Positions 31,181 through 42,104 of a stretch of DNA of 64,000 bases are shown here, in pieces. The DNA is taken from contig CAJINV010000002.1 in NCBI GenBank assembly GCA_905178155.1, positions 12,099,621 through 12,163,620 on the forward strand, read 5' to 3'. The position numbers and the translations under genes were made by a program. Each line of letters opens with the position of its first letter. The first letter of the stretch is position 1. The DNA is from Amoebophrya sp. A120. Its lineage: Eukaryota > Sar > Dinophyceae > Syndiniales > Amoebophryaceae. The notes under the pieces are model-generated. The model did no database searches. It worked only from the letters and a program-made list of their open reading frames with translations, and was not told the origin of the DNA.

Positions 31181-34100
31181 TTACGCCCCTCGCAGCCGAT
31201 CGTACTCGTCTTCCTCGTCTCTACTATCGCCACTGCGGCCATTGTTGACCCCGACTCGAATCTGTGTGATTCCGGCCTTCGCCAGCAACTGCCTGAGCGT
31301 CTGGCCGCTCGCCGATCGGTCACCGGCGGACTGCTGCGCGGTCAGGTCCAAAACGGTGGACATGTGCGAGAAACGGCGATTGATCCGCGCCTTTTCGATC
31401 TCGGAGAGCACAGTGAATTTCCGCATCAGAATCTGCTGCTTCGCTGCCTGATTCGCTTGCATGCCGAGCACCACGCGGTCCCCTTTCCACGTTCGGCGAA
31501 TGTTTTTCTCCAAAATCGTGCCCTGCGGAATCACCTGCTGCCCGCCGCGCGTGCCCTGCCGAGAGATCGGAACGATGTTGCGGTCGCTGAGGAGGGAGGA
31601 AGTCTGACTGTACTTGTTTGACAGATTCTCGAGCAGATCTTTTCTTGAGTCCGCATTTGGTCGTTGTCCGCTTGCAGTTCCGGCATTTGATGCCGCCCTT
31701 TGCTGCGCGTGCGCAGCTCTTTCTGGTGACATAAACCTTTCGTTGTAGGGTTGAATCACGCGCGCGAGAAACTTACTCATCGACTGTTGTCGCAAAATTC
31801 GGTCGTAGTCTCCGCAGGAGAGAGCGCGTCTTCCAGCAGGTCCGCTTTTTTTCGGATCGCTGTTGTAAAAATGGTCATCGACATCACCCTGCTCGTTTCC
31901 GCGCGATCTGTCCACTTCCTGCTGCTGCCATGGCCGTAAAGACGGCGGAGCAGTAGATGAAGCGGCGCTAATAGATTTCGAAGCTGCATGCTGTGCCGGC
32001 AGCGATTTTTGCTTCACCTTTCCATCGGGCGAAGCGGCAAGTTGACCTGCTGTCATTGGCGAGGAAGCACCCAGTGAGCTGGCTGCGGGTCGCTTCTTAC
32101 TTGGACTCAAACTCACACTGGTTGACGAAGTGGAGGCGGCTGTACTGGAAGTTCCATGATTCTTCTCGGTCTTCTTGCGCGGACTGCTGTCCGCTTTATT
32201 ATCGAAGGAGAGCAATGTCGGCAGCATTTTGTCGGGATGCTCCCGGTCCTTGTGCCTGTTGTAGGTACAGAGAGAGGGTAGGAGTTTTTCGTTCTCCCAG
32301 GCACGACACAAAAGCACGACTCTAGTACAGCACTGATCCGGTTCATCTATTCAGTTACTCAAAGAAAAAGGCTTATATGCAGATCATTATTCATATTTTT
32401 ATTTGAGAATCTCATTTAATGCACTAGCTGGCTGTTGTACTTACCACCCCAATCGGGTCAGGTACTGCTGCTTGAGGTAGTCAGCAGCTGCGGGGGGCAG
32501 GAAGTAAATGAAGTTTTTCAGGGTGATGGAAAAGACGTGGATCTGGGTGTGCGCGACAACCCGGTAGGGGTCCGGCTCGTTGAACAGGACTGAGTACCCG
32601 CCGATGATTGTCCCAGACGAAACAATGCTGACATTTGTGTATTCGCTGCGGACGCCGCTGCCGACGCCCGTTGCGCTCGCACTGCCCGTGGTTCCGCTGG
32701 TCATCTCCATCAGCTGCTCCGAAGAGCGGGTCCGACTGAGCTCGGGGTTGTACTTTTGCAACACGGCCTCGCCGGACCGAACAAACCAGATGCAGGTGGT
32801 GTTGTGGTCTTGATGCGCGGTTGCATTCGCGCCGTTGCGATTCGCCGTGGCGGATTTGGGAGAGCCGAACAGGTTCGAGGAAGCGCCGTGGGCGCCTCTG
32901 TGCGGGGTGTTGAACATAGCATTGCTCGCCCCGCCCGCGCTGCGTGGCGGTGAGGAGCCCAGCGCGCTAGCCACTTTTGCCAGCATCGCCACCCTCTTGA
33001 AGGTACCGATTCCGCCGGACGAGGAGATGTTGTTGATGTTTATCCCCTGCTGCTGCGCAGTGTTTGCGTTCGCCAGCGTATTCATGGCCGTCGGGTTCAT
33101 ATTGTGCTGCTCCTGCAGTTGGGTCTTGTGTTTGGCGTTCTCGGCCTGCCGTTCGGCGTAGTTGGTTTTTGCCGGGTCCACGAAGATGTGTCCCTTCGGA
33201 TACGTTTCGGCCTGCAAAACGTAGCTCAAGCGCGTCAGGTCCGAGGTACTCATGTCCAACCCCTGCAGCAGCTGGGAGCTTAGGAACTGGATCTGATGTG
33301 CATGTGAACAGAAGTAGCTGGAATTTATTATCCGTTGCTGAGAACATTTTCGTATTTCCAAGGCCATACAAGTACTTTTTAACACTTTTTTCTTTATTTT
33401 TTATCTTTTTCCAGACGCTGCGACATGAAACTCGCTCGACCAAAACAAAGCTCAATCATCAATATTAATCGGCAACCTTTGCCCGTCTCTCTTCCACAGT
33501 GGCCTTGTCCATTTCTTTGCTGAACACGGACTTCCGCAACACCAAGCAGTCCACGTCCGTGGCACACACCGCACTCGCCGTCCGCTTGGCCTCCGACAGC
33601 AGGGCGAGCTCGCCGAAGTACTCCGTGGGCCGCAACAATTTCAGCAACTGACCGTATTCAGTCTCGTTGCTGTGCACCTGCTTCCGCACCTTGTGCTTGA
33701 CGTTGTCGGGGAAGGGCGCGAGGATCGCGGTCACGCTGGCGTCCTCGTGCTTCTGATGCTTATGGTCCGGCGAGTGCGGCGAGTTGCCCGCCTGCTGCGA
33801 GTTGCCCGCCTGCTGCTCTATGTGGTGGCTCTCGACCCGGTACTTGCCGCCCAGCATGTGGATCCCCTATCCTGTGCAAAAGTATCGTACTCGTAGTAAT
33901 CGCAATTCTGCAACATTACAAATCTCCGTGTTAAGGTAAATAAAACCGCATTACAAATTTAATTTGTAATGCTAGGCCAATTTGTATTGCGATTTATACT
34001 AGTACGATGCTTTTGCAATGCATATCCCCACCAAGCCCGACAAAACCAGGTAGAACTTTTCGCCCTCCGTGTTGCGCTTGAAAATGCACTTCCCGTTGTG

Positions 34101-34556
34101 GAACCGCTCCCATTCGGCGTGCATTGCCAGCGACGTCAGCGAATCCGGCTCTAAATCCCGGAACAGCTGGACGCGCTTCAACAACTTTGTCAAGTTCTGG
34201 AAATGCACCCCGTGGTGGATGGTCCCTTGCACGAAGCCGGTGCGCACGGACTCCAGCAACGAGGAGTCGGTCTCTAGGCCGTCGTCTGCCGCCGCCGCTG
34301 CAGCAGCGGCGTTGCGGCTCGCGGAAAAGGTGCCGGACATGAGGCGCGTCGTGGGGCTTCCGGCAGAATTTCCGCCCGCGAAGGTGGGTGAGCGAGAAGC
34401 GAATGTTGTAGCTTGTTGTGTGGAAGTGTCCTGGTGGTCTACGGTAAGTAGGTCCGGTTTTCCAAACTTCGAAGAAGGCGACTTCAAGATGCCGCGGCTC
34501 GGAGGATCGGCCGACGATCCGGTTGCTCCGCCGGACGCGGCGGTCGAAATGTTCAT
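31181..34556 (-). CDS. Dual cyclic-nucleotide-binding-domain protein
   Basis: Four exons: 34556-34025, 33862-33477, 33292-32445 and 32255-31181 (946 residues). The first junction is the element 33868-34024; the others are GT-AG. CNBD 1 starts at about residue 125 (LFRDLEPDSLTSLAM, KFYLVLSGLVGIH). It ends in a phosphate-binding cassette with Glu and Arg present (YFGELALLSEAKRTASAV). CNBD 2 (FLSSQLLQGLDMSTSDLTRL) is split by an insertion of about 140 residues rich in Asn, Gln, Ala and Ser. Its cassette reads IIGGYSVLFNEPDPYRV, without the usual Glu, so cyclic nucleotide binding there is doubtful. The last 360 residues are Ser/Lys-rich with a basic helical part. No kinase domain is present. The arrangement resembles the regulatory half of a cyclic-nucleotide-dependent kinase; a signalling role is an inference. 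Confidence 0.8.
33868..34024. mobile_element. Introner, TIR family 2, in dual-CNBD gene
   Basis: This 157-bp element starts TATCCTGTGCAAAAGTATCG and ends GATGCTTTTGCAATGCATA. The target duplication TCCCC is perfect (33863-33867 and 34025-34029). Excision restores SGLVGIHMLGGKYRVE between two strands of the CNBD barrel. Internal motifs are GCATTACAAAT (33948-33958) and ATTTGTAATGC (33962-33972). Confidence 0.92.
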
Positions 34557-35334
34557 TTGCGAAAAATTCGCCGTAGTACAACCACGTTTTGGAAAATTCG
34601 ACTCTTCTATGTCGCTGAGCCGAGCAGGAAGATGCGCATCCTACTACAATTTGCGAATCTACTAGCTTTTCAATTCACGCAGAGGCCACTTACTTTGTGC
34701 TTCCAAGGAGGCCACTCCCGCATCCTTGCAGCAGGTGCAACAGCTCACTTGCCTGCATTCTCACTTGTTTCATTCCCGACATCAAACGAAGAGATGCTCT
34801 CAATTTCAGTTTTCCACAAACCTCAGCAATGGCGCCAAAAAAAACACCAGGGAAAAAGGCAACCACAACACGGTCTTCCATATCGCTCAGTTTGAAGTGC
34901 GGTCTGTGAACAATTTGTGTATTGTTGTTTTCTTCGGTGTTGTTTTGTTTTTGTATTTTGGTCGCAGTGGTCATGGTCTTCATAAGATACAGACTCAGCT
35001 TTTACTTAGCTTGTCGCGTCACGAAAAGTCAGTGTGCGTTATCACATGCAAACGTCTCCCGAAGAAAATTGGGAATTCTACCTTGCGCATCTTCCGCATA
35101 TTAGCCATTCACATAGCGAAAGAAAGGTACTTGACGTTTATTTCTTTTTTACAACAATCGTACATGAACATGACATATTGTTCTTAGTCAGAGACCAGAG
35201 ACGGCTTGCGTTGTTTCTGCTCTCCTTTGTCTACGGTCTGCGTCAAGCTGGAGCGCTGCGTCTGTGGTGTGACATTCGTTCCATCCTCAAGGACAAGACC
35301 GCACGCGCCCCTCCCCCTCCAGCCAGCGCAATTA
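34557..35334. other. Intergenic gap
   Basis: About 780 bp between the transporter stop and the dual-CNBD start. A minus-strand frame at about 35290-35184 (TPQTQRSSLTQTVDKGEQKQ) is in a different frame from the transporter and could be a 3' exon only through an unsupported splice. Nothing else was recognised. Confidence 0.4.
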
Positions 35335-37404
35335 CTATATTCGCAGGGCCGTGAAAAGCAGAAACACTGGCCAGGGGCTGAAGGCCAGCAGCGAGTAGTC
35401 GTACCGGTTATCCAGTACATCATGAATGAGGGAAAACAAGAACGGACCGAGCGCCGACGAGGCAACCATGAAGGAGTTTGCGATGCCCTGAATCTTGCCG
35501 TTGTGCAGGCGGCCGAATTTTGCCGCATAAACGACGTTGTGCACGGTGGTGATTATCCCGCCAGCCGCTCCCTGCAGGCACCCACACCACATCATCCACA
35601 CGCGCACAGCCTCCGTGTCTAGAGAATCAACGTCGATCACCGGTACGGGGTGCTTGTCCACCGAGAGGAAGTACCGCAACCCAGCAGCATAGGACACGAG
35701 CATCAGAAAAATGCACCCCGCCTCGACAGCGACCCACTTTTCGAAGGAAACGGAGAATCTCGTCCCACTTCTTGTCGCTCCTGTTCCACCAACGTTTCTT
35801 TGGTCCGGCCTGGTCAGCAGGCCGATTCCGATGCTCCCGATTCCCGCCCCTGTGGCCGCGGAGAGGTAGACGTAAATGAGCAGAGAAGGCGGAAAACCAC
35901 CCAGAAGGTTGTCGAGATGGAAAAACATCGCCGTAATAACGATGCCTTGCATCACCATACCGTGAACGAAAAACCAAAAGGCGTAGGTGCGCAGGGCGTC
36001 CGATAGTGTTTTGTTCACCTCGAGCGTCTCAGCAACGCCGGGTGCTGCAGGACCTTCAGACATAGAAGCTGTCGCGTGACTACTTATGTCGACAGAGTCG
36101 GCTTGTCCACGCCCTGGATGCGCGTCCGAAGCTTTCCTAGCAAAGTTATGTTCTGTTTTTACATCGAGTTCTTCCCCCTGCCGCCCTAGCGGAACCATTT
36201 CCACTTTTTGCACCATCTTGTAGCGTGGTGACCCGTGCTTCCAGGGAACGCGAGGCAGGAGTGAATTTCTTGATGGCGACTTGCGCAAAGTATCCTCGGC
36301 GGCGGGACTGCGCGGGCTCCCGGTATCGTCGGCTTCTTCTTCTTCATCAAAATGGATGTCCTCAGGATGGCTGGTGACGTTATTAACATCATCTCCCTCT
36401 GCCGGCCCAGCGAGGGCGGCACCTGCAACTAACCCGTCGCTCAAAGGTAGGATATCGATATCGTCTCCCTTTCCGCTGGGGTGCTTTCGTACGTCTGTCT
36501 CATACTCATTTTTGACCGGTTGTATTGATATTGCGTTCATCTGGTCAATAGAAGATGAGTCGACGTTTTTTCCCACCTCCGGTGCAGTGTCCTCCTGTTG
36601 TTGTCCTCTTGGCTGAGCCACCACGTCCCGATCTCCCTCGGGGCTCGTGCCGGTCTCTAGCCTGCCCTCGTTATCCGGCTTCAGTCCGTACTTCTCTGGG
36701 CTGTCGGCAGCGAAGAGCAAGCCGAGCGGGAGCAGGATTCCGAGTTCCAGGCGGCCGAGGTTCTGGTAGGTTTTCGGAAAACCAATCTGGAGGACGGATT
36801 GCTTCACGATGGAGGAAAAAACGCCGGTTAGAGCGAACGAAACAACGACGTTCAGCACGCCCATCATCTGCGCTCGGGTCTTCACGAACCACCGATTCAC
36901 CATGTTGGTGCCCACCAGCCACAGCCCGCCCTGCGCACTGACGCGAAGGAGGAAAAACGTGAGCAGCAACAGCATCGGACTGCCCTGTTCTTGGTCGAAG
37001 ATAGCGGTATCTTTTTCGCTCTTTTGAGTTGTTTCTTTGGCTCTTTCTCTAGTTGTACTACCTGGAAGGCGAGTACTATCCACCTTGCTCGCGATCGCGG
37101 TCGCCTCCAGGTGTGCGTGGAACAAACTCGCAAACAGAAAGCAGGAAAACCCCAAAACTGCTGCCATGACCGGAAACATGACGCGCGACCCAATGCGATC
37201 GACGGCGTACCCGATAGCCGGAAGGCTGCAGGCGGAGCCGAGCGTCGCAGCGAGGTAGAGACCACTGACGAAGGTACGCGGCAGGTGGGAGTTCGCAATG
37301 ACCACCGTGATGGTGGCACCTATCGACGCGGTCTGGCCCGGACCGGTGAGCACCATGCCAAAGGTGCCCAAAGCCAGAACCACGTAGCCGTAGAGCGGGT
37401 GCAT
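35335..37404 (-). CDS. Major facilitator superfamily transporter
   Basis: An intron-free frame of 689 residues runs from ATG at 37404. The N-terminal half has membrane segments starting GYVVLALGTFGMVLTGPGQT and continuing through FVSGLYLAATLGSACSLPAI to the A-loop-like AVDRIGSRVMFPVMAAVLGF. Then come LLLTFFLLRVSAQGGLWLVG and VLNVVVSFALTGVFSSI. A central cytoplasmic loop of about 230 residues is acidic and Ser-rich, longer than usual. The C-terminal half resumes at AFWFFVHGMVMQGIVITAMF and ends with PWPVFLLFTALRI. The pattern fits the monocarboxylate/oxalate-type branch of the superfamily. The substrate is unknown, and plasma or organelle membrane cannot be decided. Confidence 0.75.
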   Translation of the reverse strand: MHPLYGYVVLALGTFGMVLTGPGQTASIGATITVVIANSHLPRTFVSGLYLAATLGSACSLPAIGYAVDRIGSRVMFPVMAAVLGFSCFLFASLFHAHLEATAIASKVDSTRLPGSTTRERAKETTQKSEKDTAIFDQEQGSPMLLLLTFFLLRVSAQGGLWLVGTNMVNRWFVKTRAQMMGVLNVVVSFALTGVFSSIVKQSVLQIGFPKTYQNLGRLELGILLPLGLLFAADSPEKYGLKPDNEGRLETGTSPEGDRDVVAQPRGQQQEDTAPEVGKNVDSSSIDQMNAISIQPVKNEYETDVRKHPSGKGDDIDILPLSDGLVAGAALAGPAEGDDVNNVTSHPEDIHFDEEEEADDTGSPRSPAAEDTLRKSPSRNSLLPRVPWKHGSPRYKMVQKVEMVPLGRQGEELDVKTEHNFARKASDAHPGRGQADSVDISSHATASMSEGPAAPGVAETLEVNKTLSDALRTYAFWFFVHGMVMQGIVITAMFFHLDNLLGGFPPSLLIYVYLSAATGAGIGSIGIGLLTRPDQRNVGGTGATRSGTRFSVSFEKWVAVEAGCIFLMLVSYAAGLRYFLSVDKHPVPVIDVDSLDTEAVRVWMMWCGCLQGAAGGIITTVHNVVYAAKFGRLHNGKIQGIANSFMVASSALGPFLFSLIHDVLDNRYDYSLLAFSPWPVFLLFTALRI

Positions 37405-38047
37405 CTTGGTCTTTTACTGCTGGTTGCAACTTGTACTTAGATTGTATTGAGTGTAGCTCTTTTGGCTTTGGCTGTATTGTTTTATTGCGCTTGTTTGTGC
37501 GAAGTAGGTTCTGTATACCGCAGACGTTCCCTCTTGTCATCAGGCTTGCCACAGCTGGTCTCGCTCATCGACGTCCTGCCTAAAGTTCGACGCACTAGAA
37601 GTAGAATTAGGAACACGATAACCCTAGCGATGGTGCTGCAAACAAGTGAAGCTTTGCAGTTTGCGTTTAGATCAGGAGTGAAGATGAAAAAATTCTTCAT
37701 TTTTATCCGTGAATGTAAGTATACGAAGAGACGACGTCGACGCCACGGAATGATATCATCGTCACTGAATTTTGACTTTGTCCTTCCAGAAAACGGTTCT
37801 GTTACAGGATGGAAAGCAATGCCAATGCGTTGGCCGACCGGCGAGGCGGTTTCCCACAACATCCTCGTCGTTAGCGTCCTCACGCTGTCGGCGACGGGAC
37901 GGCGAAAATCGCCGCATCGCTTCCTGTTCAGACCAGAGCACGACCCGGTCGCTGCTGTCTTCGTACGCCGGAGGGAGGCCGAGGTCAACCACCGGGCCGC
38001 CAAAAGAACTGCTTCCACTGCGGGCGTCGCGGCCGATCACGGGTGAT
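37405..38047. other. Intergenic gap
   Basis: About 640 bp with frames on both strands (37482-38018 minus, 37447-38046 plus) that mirror one another and show no protein character. It is treated as the promoter and UTR region between the 41458-38048 gene and the MFS transporter. Confidence 0.45.
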
Positions 38048-41000
38048 TCATTTTGAACGTGAGTTGGACCGTGATTTCCACGGTTTGTCGAGATCGAGAA
38101 AGAGCCGAGGTCGACCAGGAGACGAATCTTTTCGCTTTGGCAAAGGCGGTGGTGCGTGAACGTCGCCAGGAGCGACGTAAAAGAACTCGCCATTCCTGCC
38201 CCAGATTTGCTCTGAGCTAGAAGGCTCGGCCTGCCCGAGCGCGCTTCTCGGTGGTTCGTCTGGTGACGAGGCAGGGTCGGTCAACGCTGCAGTGGCGTTC
38301 TCTCCTTCTGCGCGCACTCGGAGGACTTCTGCGTCTGTCTGTAGGGTTTTCTTATTTGGTGTCACGTCGACCGCAGCTGCAGACGTCCGATTCAACCTCG
38401 GCGCGACGGCGATGGGCGGACTCCCGAGCGGTGGACTGTTTATCACGAGCGGCTTGGGGGCGCTGATTATATTTCCCTCTGCTTTTCTTTCCTCAATGAC
38501 TCGCAGCCTCGCATCTAGCTCCAGCAGGCGAATGCGGTCCTCCAATGTGGGGTCATTCAGTGCATTCTGGTGTTGCTGGGGCTGTTGATGATCATGCTGT
38601 GCATGTTGAGCATGCACCACATCACTGTTTGCGTTGTGTTGTGGATGGAGATCATGCAGCATTTTCGACCGGTTTTCGAAATACCGTGCCTGCCCCGGAG
38701 TGATCAGGATTTGTGAGTGTATCGCAGCACCGTGCGCTTGCAAGCGTTCGATCGCCTCCTCCTCGCGACGCTGCTTCACAACCCATTCTCCGTATCCCGG
38801 AAGCTGGGTAGCAACTGCTGAAGTAGTGCGGTGCTGTAGCTCGTGTTCCTGTGGCGTGGGGCGGCTCGCGCGGTGAACACTTGTCGCCCGATGTCTCGAT
38901 TCGACAAGGGTACTCCGATCACCCAGCGCCAGGGCTGACTTTCGATAACCACCTCCTGAGCTCGATGCAACTTTGGTCGATGTTTCCTCTCGGCTCGATT
39001 TTTGTTCGCCAGAAGCTATTTGTGAATCGTCGAGCAAAGCAGAATTGTCCCCGTGGCTTCCTAGTAAATTATTGTCTGTTCTTGTTGTGGTGGTCAACAT
39101 CGCGCCAGCGCCTTTACCTTCATCCTGTGCGACGCGAAGCCCACCGCTGTTTGCCAAAAGAGTGGCTGCAGGAGTAGAAGTTGCAGCTTGCCCTACGTAG
39201 GCGGTCGTTAGTCGCGCGTCGTCTCCTTGCTCGAGTGAATTTGCCATACGTTCCCCCTCGGGGCGTTGTCGAGCCGAAGCGGCAACAACGAATCCGCCAT
39301 CCCGTGGCGGCACAAGTAATTCATCGGGATCCTTACTTCGTAATGCTTTTCGCTCGGCACTCAATTGCTGCAGATAGCCGTCATTCAGACGCAGGCGCTC
39401 TTTGATAGCTCGCTGCCGCATCTCAAAATGCTCCATGTCGGCTTGGATCCGGCTGCGAACCCGACTACTTGACTCCCGCCCTTGGTCCGCAGCCCCTTCG
39501 AGCATCTGCATGGAAGTTTCCAGGAGACCTAGACGGGGGGCTCGGTGATTAAGAAGTTGCGGCTGCTCTTCATGATCATCATGACCTTCGACGTGCGTCA
39601 GCGCGGTCTCCCCTTCTCCTTGCTGCAGCTTTCCTTTACTTTTGCTCGTCCCTTTTGGTGCGGCCACGTATTCAGAAAATTCCGCTCCCAGCGCGCCGCG
39701 AACGGTCGAAGACAGGTGCAATTTTTCCGCGAGAGTCCGCACATGCTCGGCCTCGTCCGCAGTAGAAGATGAGGACGCGTCGTCCGAAAGGCGCTTCTGG
39801 TTTTCCGATTTCGACGCCGCTTTCTCGGACAATGACCGTTCCGTGTCGTTGCTGGCCGTCTTCCGATACGAGCTACGATCCTCGTCTACAGAATGGTGCA
39901 TGAGCTGACCAAATCGCGTGTCTTGCCTGGTCCTTTCGGTTGCACCTCGCCGATCCATTCCAGAGGGGTTACCCTGGCCGTCGAGAGCGTCCTCCCCCGC
40001 CTGCTCTGCGTACTCATCCGTCGAAGTTGAGAGTTTTGACGTGCCAGCCCTCCGGGAGGATGGTACTCCACTGGTCGTACCAAGATCAGGTCGTGCGGAC
40101 ACCGCACCAGCGCCTGTGCTTAGATAGCGGGAGGTGCGTTCCGTGCTTCGGATCCAGGCCTCCTGTTTGGCTCTGTTGGTTCCGGAAGCACTGGCAGCGC
40201 GGATATTAGCAGGATCCAGAGCGGCGTAGACCTTGTTGTAGTTGCCAACTTGGTCGGAGGAAGCCGACGACGAGTCGCCGCTTATTTTCTCGGAATCTAC
40301 GCCGTCGTCCTCATTTTCATCGAACAAAAAGGGTTGCTCGCAGTTCATGATCGGGCCACCGAAAACGAAGTTGTGTGATGGAAGGACAAGGAGATTGCGA
40401 ACTACAGGAGCATGCTTCTTTAGAAACTCACTTTGCGTTTTTTCATCGCGGCGCACCAGCAGAAGCATTTTCGATGTGGAACGTTGTGGACGTGGCGCGT
40501 CATCATGCTGCAGCTGCATCAAGTACACACACGCTTCCAGGTCGATTTCTTGGATCGCTTCACACTGCTGCTCTTCTGGCGGAGTATGCTCAGCACACTT
40601 CAACGTCTTCTTTTTATCGTTTCGACCAGCACGGACGTGATCACATTCAGGTTGGCCTACTTGTGAGTCGTCTACTAATGACTCGGCGGTCGCCGAGAAA
40701 ATCTGCTGCACAAGCCCCAAATTGTCGATGGCCAAAACTTCAAGGACAGCGGTGCCATTGTCGCCAGCTTCACGAGCGTTGCGTTGGTCTTGAAGTTGCA
40801 GCAGTAGCCACAGTCGAGCAGAGAACCTAGGCGACGTTGTTCTGGACGAGTTCGCGTTCTTCTCGTTTCGATGATCAACCCTTGCATACTCCAAAAAGAA
40901 TCGCTGTCTGCTCCTCGGCGCGCACCGGTCCTTTTCTACCACTTCTATCCGCGGAATATACCTCAGCGCTTGCAACTTCTGAAACAGGTGCTGACGCAAG

Positions 41001-41458
41001 AAGACCATGGTCGAGGAGCTTGAGCTAATGCTGGCCAACGCAGGATGTTTGTGTTTCTGCCGGCCTGCCGTAGCAGGTTTAAGTTCCTGAACAGGCTTGA
41101 AGTCCACTTCCAGCAGGATATCGCCTCGCTGCGGTCCAGGTCCTGAAGCATCTTCGACTTGCTCACCGGGCAGCTGGATGCGAGCGTATGCTCGACCGGG
41201 TTGCACAACAGCATCGCGTCGTTGCGGTTTTGCAACCGAAACTATTGGAAACTGGGTCCAATCCAGCTCGAAACCGGTGTCGTCAGGCTGTTCGCTTGGT
41301 GGAACGTCCCAAAACACCAGCTCCCCCTCATCTTCTTCTGACTCCACGAGAAGCCGCAGCAAGTCGTAAAATTCTGCCCCAGAGCAAGGAGAGAGGTCAT
41401 CATCTCGTACAACGGGCCATCTGGTACGAGACATCCTCGGCTTCACGCGTCCCTTCAT
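38048..41458 (-). CDS. Large orphan protein, mostly disordered with coiled-coil segments
   Basis: A single exon of 1,136 residues starts at ATG 41458; a second Met eight codons later is the alternative. The first 180 residues look folded (CSGAEFYDLLRLLVESEEDE, GELVFWDVPPSE, GRAYARIQLPGEQ, GDILLEVDFKPVQ). They are followed by RRDEKTQSEFLKKHAPVVRN and LLVLPSHNFVFGGPIMNCEQ at about residues 335-375. The middle is Ser/Glu/Arg-rich. Helical stretches with heptad character appear near EMRQRAIKERLRLNDGYLQQ and DRIRLLELDARLRVIEERK. The C-terminus ends in a basic PKRKDSSPGRPR region. No family was recognised. A cytoskeletal or scaffold role would be a guess. Confidence 0.6.
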   Translation of the reverse strand: MKGRVKPRMSRTRWPVVRDDDLSPCSGAEFYDLLRLLVESEEDEGELVFWDVPPSEQPDDTGFELDWTQFPIVSVAKPQRRDAVVQPGRAYARIQLPGEQVEDASGPGPQRGDILLEVDFKPVQELKPATAGRQKHKHPALASISSSSSTMVFLRQHLFQKLQALRYIPRIEVVEKDRCAPRSRQRFFLEYARVDHRNEKNANSSRTTSPRFSARLWLLLQLQDQRNAREAGDNGTAVLEVLAIDNLGLVQQIFSATAESLVDDSQVGQPECDHVRAGRNDKKKTLKCAEHTPPEEQQCEAIQEIDLEACVYLMQLQHDDAPRPQRSTSKMLLLVRRDEKTQSEFLKKHAPVVRNLLVLPSHNFVFGGPIMNCEQPFLFDENEDDGVDSEKISGDSSSASSDQVGNYNKVYAALDPANIRAASASGTNRAKQEAWIRSTERTSRYLSTGAGAVSARPDLGTTSGVPSSRRAGTSKLSTSTDEYAEQAGEDALDGQGNPSGMDRRGATERTRQDTRFGQLMHHSVDEDRSSYRKTASNDTERSLSEKAASKSENQKRLSDDASSSSTADEAEHVRTLAEKLHLSSTVRGALGAEFSEYVAAPKGTSKSKGKLQQGEGETALTHVEGHDDHEEQPQLLNHRAPRLGLLETSMQMLEGAADQGRESSSRVRSRIQADMEHFEMRQRAIKERLRLNDGYLQQLSAERKALRSKDPDELLVPPRDGGFVVAASARQRPEGERMANSLEQGDDARLTTAYVGQAATSTPAATLLANSGGLRVAQDEGKGAGAMLTTTTRTDNNLLGSHGDNSALLDDSQIASGEQKSSREETSTKVASSSGGGYRKSALALGDRSTLVESRHRATSVHRASRPTPQEHELQHRTTSAVATQLPGYGEWVVKQRREEEAIERLQAHGAAIHSQILITPGQARYFENRSKMLHDLHPQHNANSDVVHAQHAQHDHQQPQQHQNALNDPTLEDRIRLLELDARLRVIEERKAEGNIISAPKPLVINSPPLGSPPIAVAPRLNRTSAAAVDVTPNKKTLQTDAEVLRVRAEGENATAALTDPASSPDEPPRSALGQAEPSSSEQIWGRNGEFFYVAPGDVHAPPPLPKRKDSSPGRPRLFLDLDKPWKSRSNSRSK

Positions 41459-42104
41459 ATATATAAGTTCCGTAGTTTGTCACGACGTTCAAGCTTCTCG
41501 TCTGCATGACCGTATTGGTATTGCAAGCGTCATATACGAAGTTACTAGAGCAACTGATCCGCCACAATGTGATAATTCGAACGGAAATGACATTGCCGAT
41601 TTTTCTTCGAATGGCGATTCAACGATCGAACAAGAAGACCAGCGATAACGACTTGCGAAACGACTTGTCCAAGATACCCCGCGTCGATAGAAAGAAATGG
41701 ACCCCTCGAAAAATACCAGGATGAAGTTTTCTACGTAAACCATGTGTTCTCGTTCTGATTCTGTTGTGAGAGTGTGAGTGAGATCCAGAAAAGTATCTAT
41801 TACATAAACATGAGCACAGTTGAATTATTTGAAACGAAATATCGCCAGTGCGAGACGGCGCGATAAGGGCTTGAGAGTGCGACTCGCGTCCGATTATGCT
41901 TTCAACTGGAACTGACGAATGGACCTTTAGGTTGAACACCGACGTCGAAAACTGCACTGCTCGCGTTCTCGTTCTTGCGGCTCTGCATCAGTTTGTGGAA
42001 AGCAGTAGGTACTAACCACGCAGATAGAATCACGAAAAAGTTTTTCGTCGGCAAGTTCACACTGGTGCATCGGACGAAACACACCTTTCTGTCCCGTCTT
42101 AGGC
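41459..42104. other. Intergenic gap
   Basis: About 650 bp holding only short frames on both strands. A purine/pyrimidine-alternating TATATATAAG lies just upstream of the 41458 start on the plus strand (about 41457-41466). No gene was recognised. Confidence 0.5.
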
